A stretch of DNA of 64,000 nucleotides from Cyanoderma ruficeps (taxonomy: Eukaryota; Chordata; Aves; Passeriformes; Timaliidae), in NCBI GenBank assembly GCA_008694505.1, contig VZDJ01000219.1, positions 7,295,089 through 7,359,088 on the forward strand, given 5' to 3'. A model generated the notes under the pieces. That model saw nothing but the letters and a program-made list of their open reading frames with translations. It did no database searches and had not been told where the DNA came from. Of the stretch, positions 50,355-62,166 are shown one piece after another (the first letter of the stretch is position 1; every line of letters begins with the position of its first letter). The translations under genes and the position numbers were made by a program.

Positions 50355-53346
50355 GTAAGAATAAGAATAGGCACTCGTGATGTCCCTTTCCAGCGTTCCT
50401 GGTTGGAATCTTCAATAATTCAAGAAGTCTAATGAGGACTTGACCCTTTACAGCATCATTACATGCTTGCTCTCAGCAAGCACTGAACAAACCATTATAA
50501 GCACTAAGCAAAATAAAAAGTTGTGAATATGAAAACTGGCAGCTCTTCAAGGTGTGCCACATCCCAGTGGATTTTATGTACACCACATTGCCTTAAAGGT
50601 AGAACAATTATATTTTGTCCCTTTCTGCCATGAATATAAGGATATTCCAATAGATGCTGATAGCTACTGCTCAATAGCCAGACAGATGAGAACATGAGGA
50701 TCAAAGTTCCCTGTTCAGGACCACTTTCCAGAGTCTGCATGGTCACTCCTGGCTGTTCCCTGCAGCACTGAGACATGAGTAGAATCCAACGTGCAGAGAA
50801 GAGTAATAATGCATATGTAAATTCTAGGCAGTGTTAATTCATGATGTGTTAAGGAGAATTAGAGAGAAATGCAGAGGATCACTTTCCTCAGTGTCTTCTG
50901 GCCAGGGACTGTAGTTTACAGATGCTCTGTACAATTTGAACATCTAGACTGTTCTGACTCTTCTATAAGTACATAGAAGTATTGTGCTGGGTGCCATCTC
51001 TTATGCAATGTTGCATTTTTATTCACTGTAAGCCAAAACATAGTTTTTAGCAAAGAAAACACTGTTGTGATTTCATTCCTCTTAGATGGAGGGGGAGCTG
51101 GGTTCTTCTCTTTGTCCTTCTTGCTCTCCTCAGAGGTTTTGCAGAGGGCTCTGAGATCAGGTACCAAGAGTAGCTCAGTACTGCTCAGTGCCACCTGGGC
51201 TTGAACAAGTCTCAGCATCCTAAAGGAGATCCAGTTGGTGGGTAGGGATAGGGGGCAGGGAGCAGAGTTACCCCACCCAGAAGTTTAATCAATGCAGTGC
51301 CTTATCCAGGAGTACTCAGATGTGTGAGTGCTTATGCTGAGACAGTGGAGAACTGGTACAGGGGAAAATAATGACAAAGAGGGTGGAGTTGGTCTTTTCC
51401 AGCCTATGTCAGGTTCAGACAGATGTGAAAATGTTTTCCTGGCAGAAAGGAAGCAAGCATTGCCATTTTCCCCTGTGCAATGTTGTCTTGCAGTGTCTTC
51501 AGCCCCATTTCCTTGTGTATTAGATGGGACCCCCAGGTCTGAGGGAAGTAAACAGAATACAGCAGCAGGGCTCGAGCATACAGATTTCAGGAGCACAAAG
51601 CATCATGAATAAAGAAGATGGAGGATTTATTCCAAAAGTCACAGCATATGGTTAATCCGTTTCACCTCTGATGTTATCCAGGAATTAGGCTGTCAGTTTT
51701 GGCTAATCTACGGAGGTATTGATATTATGAGCATCATTCTGCTGTCTCAGTGCTTGCATATCTGTTGTATATTGGGGAAGAAACATCTCTAATTTAATTA
51801 GTTCAATTTTTGGCATGAATGAGTTTAGGAATTATTATACAGTGGATGCTTCCTTAAGAGAGACTTAATTTTTCATTTCTACATTTGGGTAACAGTAACA
51901 TGGCCTCACCAGAAATACAGTCCTGTTAAGCTTACAAGTATTAGTTTCTTCCAATGAGCTGTATAAAAGTCTGATGAAAGAAAAATCTGATGCAGACACA
52001 GTAAATTACCCTGCTCCCACCTCACACTGAGATTGAGTTTAGGCATGATTAATGTGCTATAGATTTCTATAGCAGGTCAAAAGATGCAAAGAAAATGGTC
52101 CCCTCATTCTCACCAGGACGCTACAGCTCTAGTGTTTAATATGTTCATCCACACTTTGTCTGTCTCAGGGGTATGAATTTGGAAGCCAAAAAGGCATTTA
52201 TCTTTTTTTCTGTGTAGAGAAGGGAGAGGATGACAATTAAATTACTTAATGGAAAGGTTAAGCCTCTGCAATTTGTATTTGATCTAAAAACAACTATTGT
52301 CTAAGAAAAATGGATCAAATTCTACTTTTGGGGATGTCATTACTACCCTGCAGTGTTAACTAGACAGCACAAGTGTGACTGAAGAACCTTCTTCTGAGTT
52401 TGTTTCGTTGGATGTCTACAACTTAATGTTACTGATTAAGAGAAAATCCTGAGAATTAAATGAATGGTTATTGGGATGAAGAGGCTGTTTTCTCTACACT
52501 TTAATTCATGATGTCTCTCTCCTGCTGTGTTGTGTGTGTTGTGGCAGCAGTTTCCATAAGAATTTGCTCAGATAGCCTAGATTCTGAAGCAGAATTAACT
52601 TTTCACTTCTAGAATAATGTGCTTCACTGCAGGACATCCCTGGGACACGTCCTGTCCTGGGATGAACTGGAAGTGTTCTTGGTCCTGTATGGCAGAGCTT
52701 CCACAGCAAACTGAGACTTCTGTTCCTGTTGGGGCTTTTCTTTCTTCTACAAAGGGATTGTCTACAGGGGAAGTTGATATTCTGTAAGAACATCACTAAA
52801 CCTCTGAGGCAGGTTAGTCTAGTAAGAACAGCTGGGTGGGTTTTCCTGAACAATTAGTTGGGTTGTATGCAGGCAGGACTTCATTTCAATTGACAGAGAG
52901 CTGCAAAAGGTGCTTTTGTAAATATTAGATGAAGTAATAACCGTTCTTTTCTCAAAACACCAAAGTTTTGTGTCTCAAGCCAAAATACATTAGGTTATCC
53001 AGGTGGTTGTTATTTGTGCAGTTTTGTTGGAATGGTTTAAATCATATGTCTGGAACATGATCTATTAACAATGATCCCACTCCTCACACCCAACTTGAAT
53101 CAGGCTTGAGCAAAAGGCTGAAAGCAAAATAAAGCTGTGTGTGAAGCATTACAGAACTCAAATAATGAAGAAAACTAAAGTGGACTCAGCTTGAAAACCA
53201 TTTGAAAGGGAAAGGAGGACCCATTTGGAAAAGCTTTTTGCAAGCAGCTCTCTTGCTCACACATTCAGGCCCAGTCAGCAGCCGGGCTACAGCAGAGCAG
53301 TGAATCTCCAGAGCTTCTGAGCTGTGTGTTCATGTCTGTGCTCCAG

Positions 53347-53439
53347 AGATCTCCCACATCAATATTGATTGTGCTGCCTGCTCCAAAATACCCTGTGTAT
53401 GTCACTGTGCCAGCCCCATCAGCCAGGAGTGGATACAGG
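53347..53439 (+). other. Possible 93-nt in-frame exon, unproven
   Basis: A pyrimidine/TG-rich acceptor (tgtctgtgctccag, AG at 53345-53346) and a strong donor (AGG|GTGAGTG, intron from 53440) bound 93 bases, exactly 31 codons in phase 0. The frame starting at the first base is open throughout; at least one other frame is closed. The peptide begins RSPTSILIVLPAPKYPVYV and is rich in Pro, Val and Ala. I do not recognise a family. The frame continues well beyond the donor (to about 53742), so openness is only weak support. Confidence 0.2.
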
Positions 53440-56400
53440 GTGAGTGCCAGAGCTCAGCGGGGGAGAACTGCTTCTCTCAAATCTCTTCTACAAAAGAAAG
53501 ACATTTTCCTTAATTTAACATTTTCCTTTCCTATAACAATACATGTTATAGGTAGATTTTCATTTTATCAAAAGACGCCCTTTTGTTATATTTTTTTTCC
53601 AAGGAAACCACCCCCACAGACCAGATTTTTATCTGCTCTATTTTACATGTCTAGTTTTACTCAAACAATAAATACAGTGTTTCGAACAACAAAGCTAAGA
53701 CAAATGCAGAACACATTGGAGGTACATACCTGGGAAATATAATCTGCTAGCCTATTTTTTCTTTCTTTTTTTGCTTTTTTCCTAAAGGAAAAGCTTTGTT
53801 CCTGAAAAATATTTTTGCACTGCTTCATGGTGAACTCAGACACCTCAGAGTCAGCACATAACAACAGCCTCAATTCACCTGCTTTCAAGGCTTAGTCACC
53901 TCTCCTCGTCTGGATGTCAGAATTTCAGCAAACCTGTTCTGCAGGAATATTTAGTTGCTTCTTGAGCACTGCAGTGTAATATATTCACCGTTCTGTCCTG
54001 GTTTATTTATTTTAAACAAATTCTCTTTTCTTGCTTATGATGGGCTAGTCATCATCAGAAATTATCTCTGATGTTTGTTGATCAAGAGTGGATGCTCCAG
54101 AGGAACGGGAACATGATGCTGTCACATTATTTTTGTTGGGAAATATATGTCTTAGTTGTTACCAGATGTGATGCTCAGGGTTGTGTTAGGATCCAGTCAT
54201 CCACGATGCCATACCAGATGATAAAGGTGAATTAATATTTTTTAAAAAATAAAAATAAATAGCCTTTTTTTCCCCTTTGTCCAGTGTTCCTCTCGGTAGC
54301 AGACAGCAAGCAATTGACATGAGTGGAGTTTATGGATGGCTGCAGAGGCTGTCTCCATTCCCACCCTGTATATCCATCAGCCACTCTGCAGCATTTTCCT
54401 GCAGCAGCAGGGGAACAGACAGTCAGCCCCATCCCACTGGAGTGCTCTGATGCGATGGAGAGCCTGGACTGTGCCTTTGTGTAGGCTTGGAAATGCACTG
54501 GAATGAGAATTCTTTTTAAAGCTTAAGCAGTCAGAGGCATTTTAGGGGAGTAACCGCCCCCATCAAACACACATATTAAAGCCCTTGGAGGTTTTAGCTT
54601 GAAAGGAAATGTATTATCTAATTTTTGGTTGTTCTTTAAGGCAAAAATTGTTTATTGCAAAAAATTAAGTACCCATTAAATAATTTGCAGCCTCTACCTT
54701 TACCTAATCAGACTTCCTTACATCACAGCAGCTCAATTTAGAATACAGTTGAACATAAAAAAGTGTATTTTTTTCATCTGTAAATCACTTTCAAGAGCAG
54801 AATCAATCATTATGTCACTCCACAGCTCCAGTTGCTAAAGGGAATATTGCAGTAAACAAGTAATGTTAAGAGCTTATTTAGCATACAAAAGTGTAGGTCA
54901 TCACACTTCAAATGGAAGAAAATGGTTTTAAGTAGAATTGGGTATTTTGTATGTTTATATGAATTTGACACAGGAGATGAGAGGTCCCCAGAACATCCCT
55001 CAGATTCTCTCTGAAATTACTTTATTTTGAGTGATGACCTAAAATAAATAACATTGATATATTAGGCAGCAAGTATAGCATGATTTTTGCTTTGGAAGGA
55101 TTTTTCTGTTGGTTGTGCATCCAGCCCTGCTCTATCCATCTTCCATCTCAGGATTTTTTATTTTGCTATGCATTCCAGAAAAGCTAAGCATACCCTATGG
55201 CAGCCAGGAGAATATATATGATGTATATAAATAAAGCAAATACTTCAGCTATCAATCTGCTGAGCTGCAGAGATACCTGGAGTGGCTCAGTGCTCAGAGC
55301 ACTGCACTCCACAGAGCCAAGCAAGTTTTGACATTTTAAGAGATATATTAAGAAAAAAACCAAGGGTCATCTCAGGGATTTGAAGGGTATTTTGGGGTGT
55401 TATGTTTTATCTCCATTTGGATTTGATAATCTTAGCTGCTAAAACTTGACGAGGTCACTTTCGGAGGGGATTAGCTGCTTCTAAAGGACTGTTTCCCAAG
55501 TGCAAGCCTGGAAAAGGAGGAAATATTTTCAACTGCTTGAGGAGAGAGCTGGGAAAGTGACTGTCAGAAGCAAGAAAACTGTTCATGTGGGAAGGAGAAC
55601 AGTTTGGTCAGCCACGTGTGCAGAACAGTCAAGCAAATCAGGCAGAGGAGGAGCAGGCAGAGCACAGGCCATGTGGATGAGTTAGGGAATAAACAAAGAC
55701 CAGCTGCTGCCTTTCAGGGAAAAGGATCAGTTTTAACTGGGGCCAAGCTGTCTTTGAATCTCACCGTGTGCTGTCTGTGGAAAAATGAGTCTCGAGATCA
55801 GAGTTGTGTCAACAGCCCGTAAAACTGTGTAGCCAAAAAACCTGGATAAGGGATCAGAGACCTTCCTCCTTCATTGCATTCCTCAGTGCTCCCACTTCAC
55901 TTGGGGCCAGCAGAGCCCAGCCCAAACTACCCAGGAGAGCTGGAGATGTGCCCTGGGGCAGGGCTGTGTGTGTGTGTCCACACCTGAGCTGCTTCCTGCA
56001 ATGCAGCAATGGAGCAAAGCGCTTCCGAAACCTTCACCGTCTGAGAAGAGGAACATGCCTGTTTAAATAACACATGGGAAGGGATGGTGGATTAGAAGCA
56101 CTTGGAGGGTTTCTTATTAATGAAGTGGAATTTTAATTAATCTAATGAAAAATATACAATGTTATAGCCTGGCTAGCATGGACTGAAAGTAGATTCAGAT
56201 ATAATTTCGGTGTGGAAATGCTGGAATTGTAATAAATTGAGAAGGTTATTATGTTTTGAGCTTACTGACAATAAGTTGTTGAGGTAGGTCCAGGAGATGG
56301 ACTGTAGCAAATGTCCAGCTTTCTGGGGATAAATTCTTTGGCTCAGTTTTCACAGAACCACTGGATGATTAAAATTTCAAACAAACAAACTACAATCTAG

Positions 56401-56614
56401 TTCAGCGTTCTCTAGAAACTGATGTTGTCTGGCTTTGAAATATAAAGTAGGACACAATGCATTGTCTAGTTGATGACTACTATAGGTACAAATAAGGAGT
56501 GTTCATCAGAATACCAAAAACATGGGAAGAATCTGGAAGTGGCAAGATGGTGAGGAAAGGCGAGTTGTGTGTGAGCACTCCCGATAATAATAATTTTTCA
56601 GGAAATTCCTTCAA

Positions 56615-56643
56615 ATTTTCTTTTATTATACAGACAGGTAAGA
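56615..56643 (+). promoter_or_regulatory. Candidate recursive-splice (ratchet) site
   Basis: A pyrimidine-rich tract (tttcttttattata) is followed by CAGACAG and directly by GTAAGA from 56638. An AG|GT junction with a polypyrimidine tract before it and a donor consensus after it is the signature of a zero-length recursive-splicing site, known from very long introns. The alternative reading is a 4-nt exon (ACAG) or chance. Its use would require the window to be intronic on the plus strand. Confidence 0.2.
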
Positions 56644-59600
56644 CACGTAACTTTGTTTTAGTCTACAGCATAAGCAAGTCATGAATCGCTGTTTGTGCCA
56701 GTGCTGTTGCTGCAGATGAAAGAAAAGAATCTGTTATGCTTAAGCATAGGAAGAAGTGTTGCAAATTCTCAGCCGTGGTTTTCCATTATATAAATATAGA
56801 AGGTAATCAGGTGCTGTTTCTTCAGTCTTTATTCTGCTCTCGTTTCTGTCACTTTTACATCTGTACAAATCTGTTCATTTCAGTTCACGTACTCCTGATT
56901 TATATAATCTGTCCCAGTGAGTGCAAAGTAAACAGAGAGAAATAGGTAATTAAAGATATCAAGGACATTTAGGAGAGAGAAACTTTAGTGACAATCCATC
57001 AAATGCATTGGGACAGACGATGAAAAATCATGGTATCTCCATGACAGCCAGAAGTGAAATAGAAGGCAGAATAGGAGCTGTTTTTCTGACATAAAGAATT
57101 GCCAGAGTGAAAGATAGTGAGAATACATTGGACATGCAGATTGCAGAAAGCCAAACAGCCCAGCTAAGCTCATAATAAGAAGAAATAAAGAAGTCGGGTG
57201 CATATCCTGAAGAACAAGTTAAAGATATTTGAGTGAAGAAAGGAAAGAGACAAGAGAGGGTTAACTGTAAATTGTCTTTTACTAAGAAATGTAACACGAG
57301 TGGCTGAATGCAAGTATGAAGTTGGGAGAAATTTAACAGATCAGTGAGAGCAAAGGAGGTTTAGCCTGATTGAATGCAAAACTAAGAAGGAAATCTTAGC
57401 CAAGGTGAAGAAATGCAAGTAATAAGAAATCTTTTACGTAGTTGCATACTGAAGTTGAAGTAATAAGCTCAGAACAAAGGCAACTGCTAACAATCTTCAG
57501 TGAACACTCCTTTTGTTGCTGGAGTTGTCAGCAGTCACAAAGAAATCTTTGGAGTGTTTGTAAACCACAGAACCACTGAACCTTGCAGAAAGAAATAAAA
57601 GATGTACAGGCAATTGTGCAGTTCTCTTTATTGTCAGTGCAAACCTTCAGGAGAAAAGCTGTACAACTGAAGGGGCACTCAGAAGACACTGAAGGTCTTA
57701 AAATCCAGAATTATGAAAATTTTTGATCAATGAATTTTTGCTTCCCCACCTTATTTTGAAACGTTGATGATGCTTTTGAGGCAGGAATGTGAAATTAAGC
57801 ATACAGAACTAGATACAATAAGCTGTAAACCAGTCAGTGGAGGCAGTTTTAAGGGAGGTAAATGGCTGCATTTGAGAGTGTAATTGCACGGATATGGTAG
57901 CCAGGAAAGCACACTGCAGGGTCACACCTCACAGTGACAAAGAGCCACACAGAATATTGAATACGGTTATTTTAAGTTCTAAGTATATAGATTTAGTGTG
58001 GGTTTTTCAAAAATCAAGGCTCCATTTTTTAATCCCATTTATAGATATAGAGAAGAGAGGGGATTCTGCTGGCCCAAAACACAGCCAAATAAAGCAGTGC
58101 TGTTTCCTGCAGGGACGTTGGTGTGGGGTGCATGTTTATTCATCCTTCTGAGCAGAGGTGAGATTCATTGTGGCCATTTTCTCCAAGCTCTCCATGGCTC
58201 TTGTCATGATTAATGGCAGGATTTTTGAAAGGATAGGTGCCAATGTGTAATGGTGCCTTCCAGCAAATTTCAGGATCCACCAGCCTGTCTCAGAGGTGAA
58301 CTATAGATGTAATCTCAGAAGAGGGTCTGCTATGAGGAAAAGAATGATTAAAAAGTGCAAAATGTGGTCTGTTGGCAGGTGGCTCTTGTGGTTCCTGCTT
58401 GCTCTTTTGCTCCTGCATTGTACTTCACCTTCTGGATTCATCTCACACTGGGTCAGACTTTCCCCTCACTTTCTCTTCAGTCAAGATTATTGCTCATCCC
58501 ACAGCAGTTCAGCTCACATGATCTACATTTAACCATCCTCTATTTATTATCTATTTTAGTCCCTGAAGGTCTTGAGGTAGTGTGCAGTGAGCACAGGGCA
58601 TTTCTTCATTAGCATTTTAGTTTCCATCTCAGTCCACCTCAGAGACAAATCTCCCACGTGTTTCCAGTCGCTGCATTCCTCGCAGTGCAGAGCACGTGAA
58701 ATGGATTCTTTATTGATGGAAGGAGAAAACAAGATGTGTTTGGAGATGTGTGAACCTAACAGCCAAGAGATCAGCGCAGGGGATCAGGCTGGAGCTGCTG
58801 CAAAGTGTGAATTTAATGAGCAGGGCAGACGTTGGATCCTCAGTGTGAATTCTCCCGTCCTGCCAGTGCAGTCCCCAGGCTCCTGTTGGTGCAGGTGTCA
58901 GGACATGCACTGCAGGAGCCTCATCTGTGGATCTGCTTTCCTTCCATAAGATACAGCTGCAAACCTGCCTGTGCACGCTGCCACTGCTGAAGGGTCTGGT
59001 CCACCCTCTGTCACATAAGTGCTTTTCAGCCATCAGATGTTCTCAATCCTCTGTTAAGAAGTGATACACTAGACCATAATTTGCATTTTATTAACTGATT
59101 GCAGGATTCTAACATGAAAACAAGTGCATGCTGTTTCCTTTAAACACCCACTGTGGCAGACTCGGTGTCTCAGTGTGGTTAAACCATAATTTTCTGAGGA
59201 CTAGACAAACTGGGAGATCTAGAGAAGTGTTATATAGGGCAGATTTTTCCAGTCCTCCAGCTAATATTAAAATTCTCTAGGATATTTTTCATTCATCTGG
59301 ATTTTTTTCTCTTGAATTCAAGTTGCAGTTTCCCTCACAAACATTTCTCAAAATACTTGGGTGAAAATGAGTTCACCTCTGTTGAAATATTCCTCCAGCT
59401 CATATTATGTTTGACTGAGCTGACAAATGGCTTGACAGCCTTCTTGAAATCTGCCAAAATACAGTGTCAGGAATGACAATGCCATGCAAGGTAATAATCT
59501 AAATGAATGTTGCTGCAGCTGAGCAGTCACATTCCTGACTCTCTATAATTCAGTTAAAACGAGGCAAGTCCCCAGATGTTTGTTTCTTAGCAATTGGAAA

Positions 59601-59967
59601 AGTTTGGGTTGTGTTTCCCTGTTAACAGATGATTATAATTCACATTTCATGGTTAGCTTGCAACAAATTTAACACATTTCAAATTATTCCTTCAGTAATG
59701 GTTCTTTATTTATCTGTTCAAACTCCATTGGAGCAAAAGCTGCTTTTATTTAGTTTCTCAGAAATCCCAAACACACATGAACTAGAAGTTTCATAGTGTT
59801 TGTGAATTTAATCTTGTGGAGTATGGAACATTAGTGGGTTTGAAGTGTAATTTCCAATTTGAGCTGTCTGAGAGAACCTACAAATAGACATCACAGCTTT
59901 AAAGTAAAAATTATCTTCTCTGCCTTACTAAAATGTCTTAATTCAATCAATATTTTAATGATACTTA

Positions 59968-60142
59968 TCACAGAATCACAGAATGGTTTGTGTTGGAAGA
60001 GACCTTAGAGATCATCTCATTCCAACCCCTGGAATGGGCAGGGACACCTTCCACCAGAACAGGTTGTTCAAAGCCCCATCCAAGCCTGGCCTTGAACACT
60101 TCTAGGGTTGGGGCAGCCACAGTTTCTCTAAATTGCCAGGTA
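59968..60142 (-). mobile_element. CR1 LINE 3' end, antisense, well preserved
   Basis: The plus strand starts TCACAGAATCACAGAATGG and continues through gttggaagagaccttagaga, gggcagggacaccttccacc, caaagccccatccaagcctg, gccttgaacacttctagggt and ggggcagccacagtttctct. This is the reverse complement of the avian CR1 3' region with few changes, so the copy is relatively young. It is 5'-truncated, with only about 175 bases and no coding capacity. The block order and wording fit the CR1 subfamilies common in songbirds. Confidence 0.95.
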
Positions 60143-62035
60143 ATTTAGTGTTTTATATCTTGCAGTACATGTTTTCAGAGATCTCAGCACATTTCTTTAA
60201 TTCCATACCCTGTAGTTGCAGCTGCTCTCTGAAGTACTCATTTCCTTTGATTTTATATCTCTAAGGTTTGGAGATTAGTTACACTGCAAGTTTGAACTAT
60301 TTTCTCAGTTGTTAGAATTAAATAGCTAGTTGTACTAGACCTCAGGTGTAAAATTACAGCTGATCAAAATGCAAATGTTCTCTTTTTCTTAAAGAATTCT
60401 CTGTGACCTTCTTTACTCTTCAGATGTCTGTCAATGCTGGCTTTTCCAGGTTCTGTTCTTTGCTGAAATGCTGTTTTGATTTTCTTTAGACCCATTTCAC
60501 GATTTAATCCCTTCAAGAGTGAACAACTATAATGTCTAGAGATCAGGAGCAGGCTTCTATTTACAGCTGAACAGTTCAAAAACTTTGAGATCTGGGAGCT
60601 CTATATTCTCTTGAGCCACAGGCACTTGGTTAGGAGGTTCCTGAGATTGGCAAATAAAGTTTTGCTACATTTTTCTTTCTCATGCCATTGTTCACTCCAT
60701 GCCACGCTACATACTGACCTTCTGTCACTGATGCAGAGGCTTATGTTGTGGCAGCCTCAGGAGTGCATTATATCTTCCTGCAGGAGACTCTTTCAGATGT
60801 GTGTCCTTGATCCCAGGGGGAGAAATGAAAGGTCAATAAGTTTTGTCAGTTTTATCTGAACTTAGTTTGAATGTTGCTTTATCATCATGATCACAGCTGT
60901 AGAAGCCTAATACAAGTATCTTTCCTATTTATAATTTATCCTTTTCTAAAGCAGCTCTGAACTTGTGTCAGTAATTAATACTGACTGTTGTTTCTGGAGT
61001 GCTTACTGTGTGAAATTCCCTATGTACACAATTACAAATCTTAGATGATGAATCAAGTGCCAGTGGAAGCATAAATAAAATGATCAAAGTTTCTGAAAAC
61101 ATGTAACACCAGTGAATTATCTTTGAACCTTTCTGCTGCCTTGTTTGACATGATTCTGAAACAAAGAGTCCAAGTATAGCGACATAATGGGGTTTGTTAT
61201 CAACTTGCAGCTGACATTATGATGTAGGATTTGCAGCAGTTACTTTTGGGGTGAGCAGTAGTGGGATTAGTGCTTAGGGCATGAGGGGTCGCTGTCTCCT
61301 TCCCTCCTTGAGGGGAAGATATTGAGATGGAGTAAAATCTTTACCCAGTAATGCTGAAGTTCCTTTGATGTCAAGGAGCCCTCCTAGCAAAGAGAGGTGT
61401 GTGAACTAGAGCACGTTCCTCATTGCAAATGCCAGACTTCCATGGCTTGAAATGCTCAGCATGGACTGAAGTTGCCTTTAGACAGTGTTCTGTGGTCTTC
61501 TTAAAAACAAGTTCTGCACAAATTGAGCAGTCAGGTGCTCTCTTCTACTAAAAGTAGGCTCAAAGGTAGTAGAAATCTGTGCTGTGGACACCAACAGCCT
61601 TGGCATCTGAATCCCACTGGAACCATTACTGCAGTCTGCCGTCTGATGCCTGAGTCAGAGTATTTTGTTTCTTTGGCCTTTTTAGCTTACTTTTTTTTAT
61701 TATTGTTATTGATTACTTGTGCTAAATCCGTTGAAACATCATTCCAAAAAAGCCTGTTTCTCTATAAACTACTATTGCTTCAGCCAGATGGCAAGTAGCA
61801 GTCACTGAGGAAAGGTAGCTTGTCATTGTTACTTTAAAACTGACACAGAGAATTAATTTCTCAATATTCATAAATATCTTATTTAATCAAAGTAATAAAT
61901 TAATGAGGCACTGTCAGTTTAAAAAGTTATGTTTGTGTATCTCCGGTGATTTTTCAGGAAATGGGTAGAGATAACACAAGTCTGTCAGTAACAAAAGAGC
62001 TTCATGAAGGATGTTCCTGAATGAAGGAGCTTCAC
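60143..62035. other. Gene-free unique DNA
   Basis: No gene, RNA gene or transposon is visible. The block 60955-61100 has several TAAT/ATTA cores. The remainder is ordinary AT-rich DNA, with open frames under 95 codons. Confidence 0.65.
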
Positions 62036-62166
62036 TTGTGGATGCCCCATCCCTGGAAGTGTTCAAGCCAGGTTGGATGGGGCCCTGTGCATCCCAGTCT
62101 AGGAGGTTGGAACTGGATGACCCTTAAGATCCCTTCCAACCCAAATCATTCTCTGACTCTGATGAC
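62036..62166 (+). mobile_element. CR1 LINE 3' end, sense, 5'-truncated
   Basis: The plus strand follows the CR1 3' end: gatgccccatccctggaagt, gttcaagccaggttggatgg, ggaggttggaactggatgac, aagatcccttccaacccaaa and the terminus tcattctctgactctgatga. The copy is short and 5'-truncated, with no reverse transcriptase sequence. The block order gives plus orientation. An internal segment that usually lies between the 'ggccctgtgcatcc' and 'ggaggttgga' blocks is shortened, a small deletion or subfamily difference. Confidence 0.93.

Larger units (their letters stand above)
49101..59967. other. Gene-free DNA with splice-like and conserved-looking blocks
   Basis: No gene is established. Separate entries cover a 10-nt splice-bounded segment (50345-50354), a 93-nt one (53347-53439) and an acceptor-donor junction at 56637/56638. 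The block 49485-49700 has many ATTA/TAAT cores and looks like a candidate conserved noncoding element. A GT-rich short repeat lies at 55967-55978. The stretch 56920-57660 is conspicuously purine-rich on the plus strand. From about 58280 to 59030 the sequence is less AT-rich, with a 120-codon open frame of no recognisable family. Confidence 0.6.

Noticed and set aside
53326..53742. Longest plus-strand open frame, 138 codons
   Set aside because: It needs a non-ATG start for its full length, changes composition sharply along its length and matches no family. A frame of this size is expected by chance in 64 kb. Only the splice-bounded 93-nt part is kept as a candidate.
58296..58532. Frame with a signal-peptide-like Leu-rich segment
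   Set aside because: The Leu run comes from CTTGCTC/CTCCTG-rich DNA. There is no mature domain, no family similarity and no supporting promoter or splice structure.
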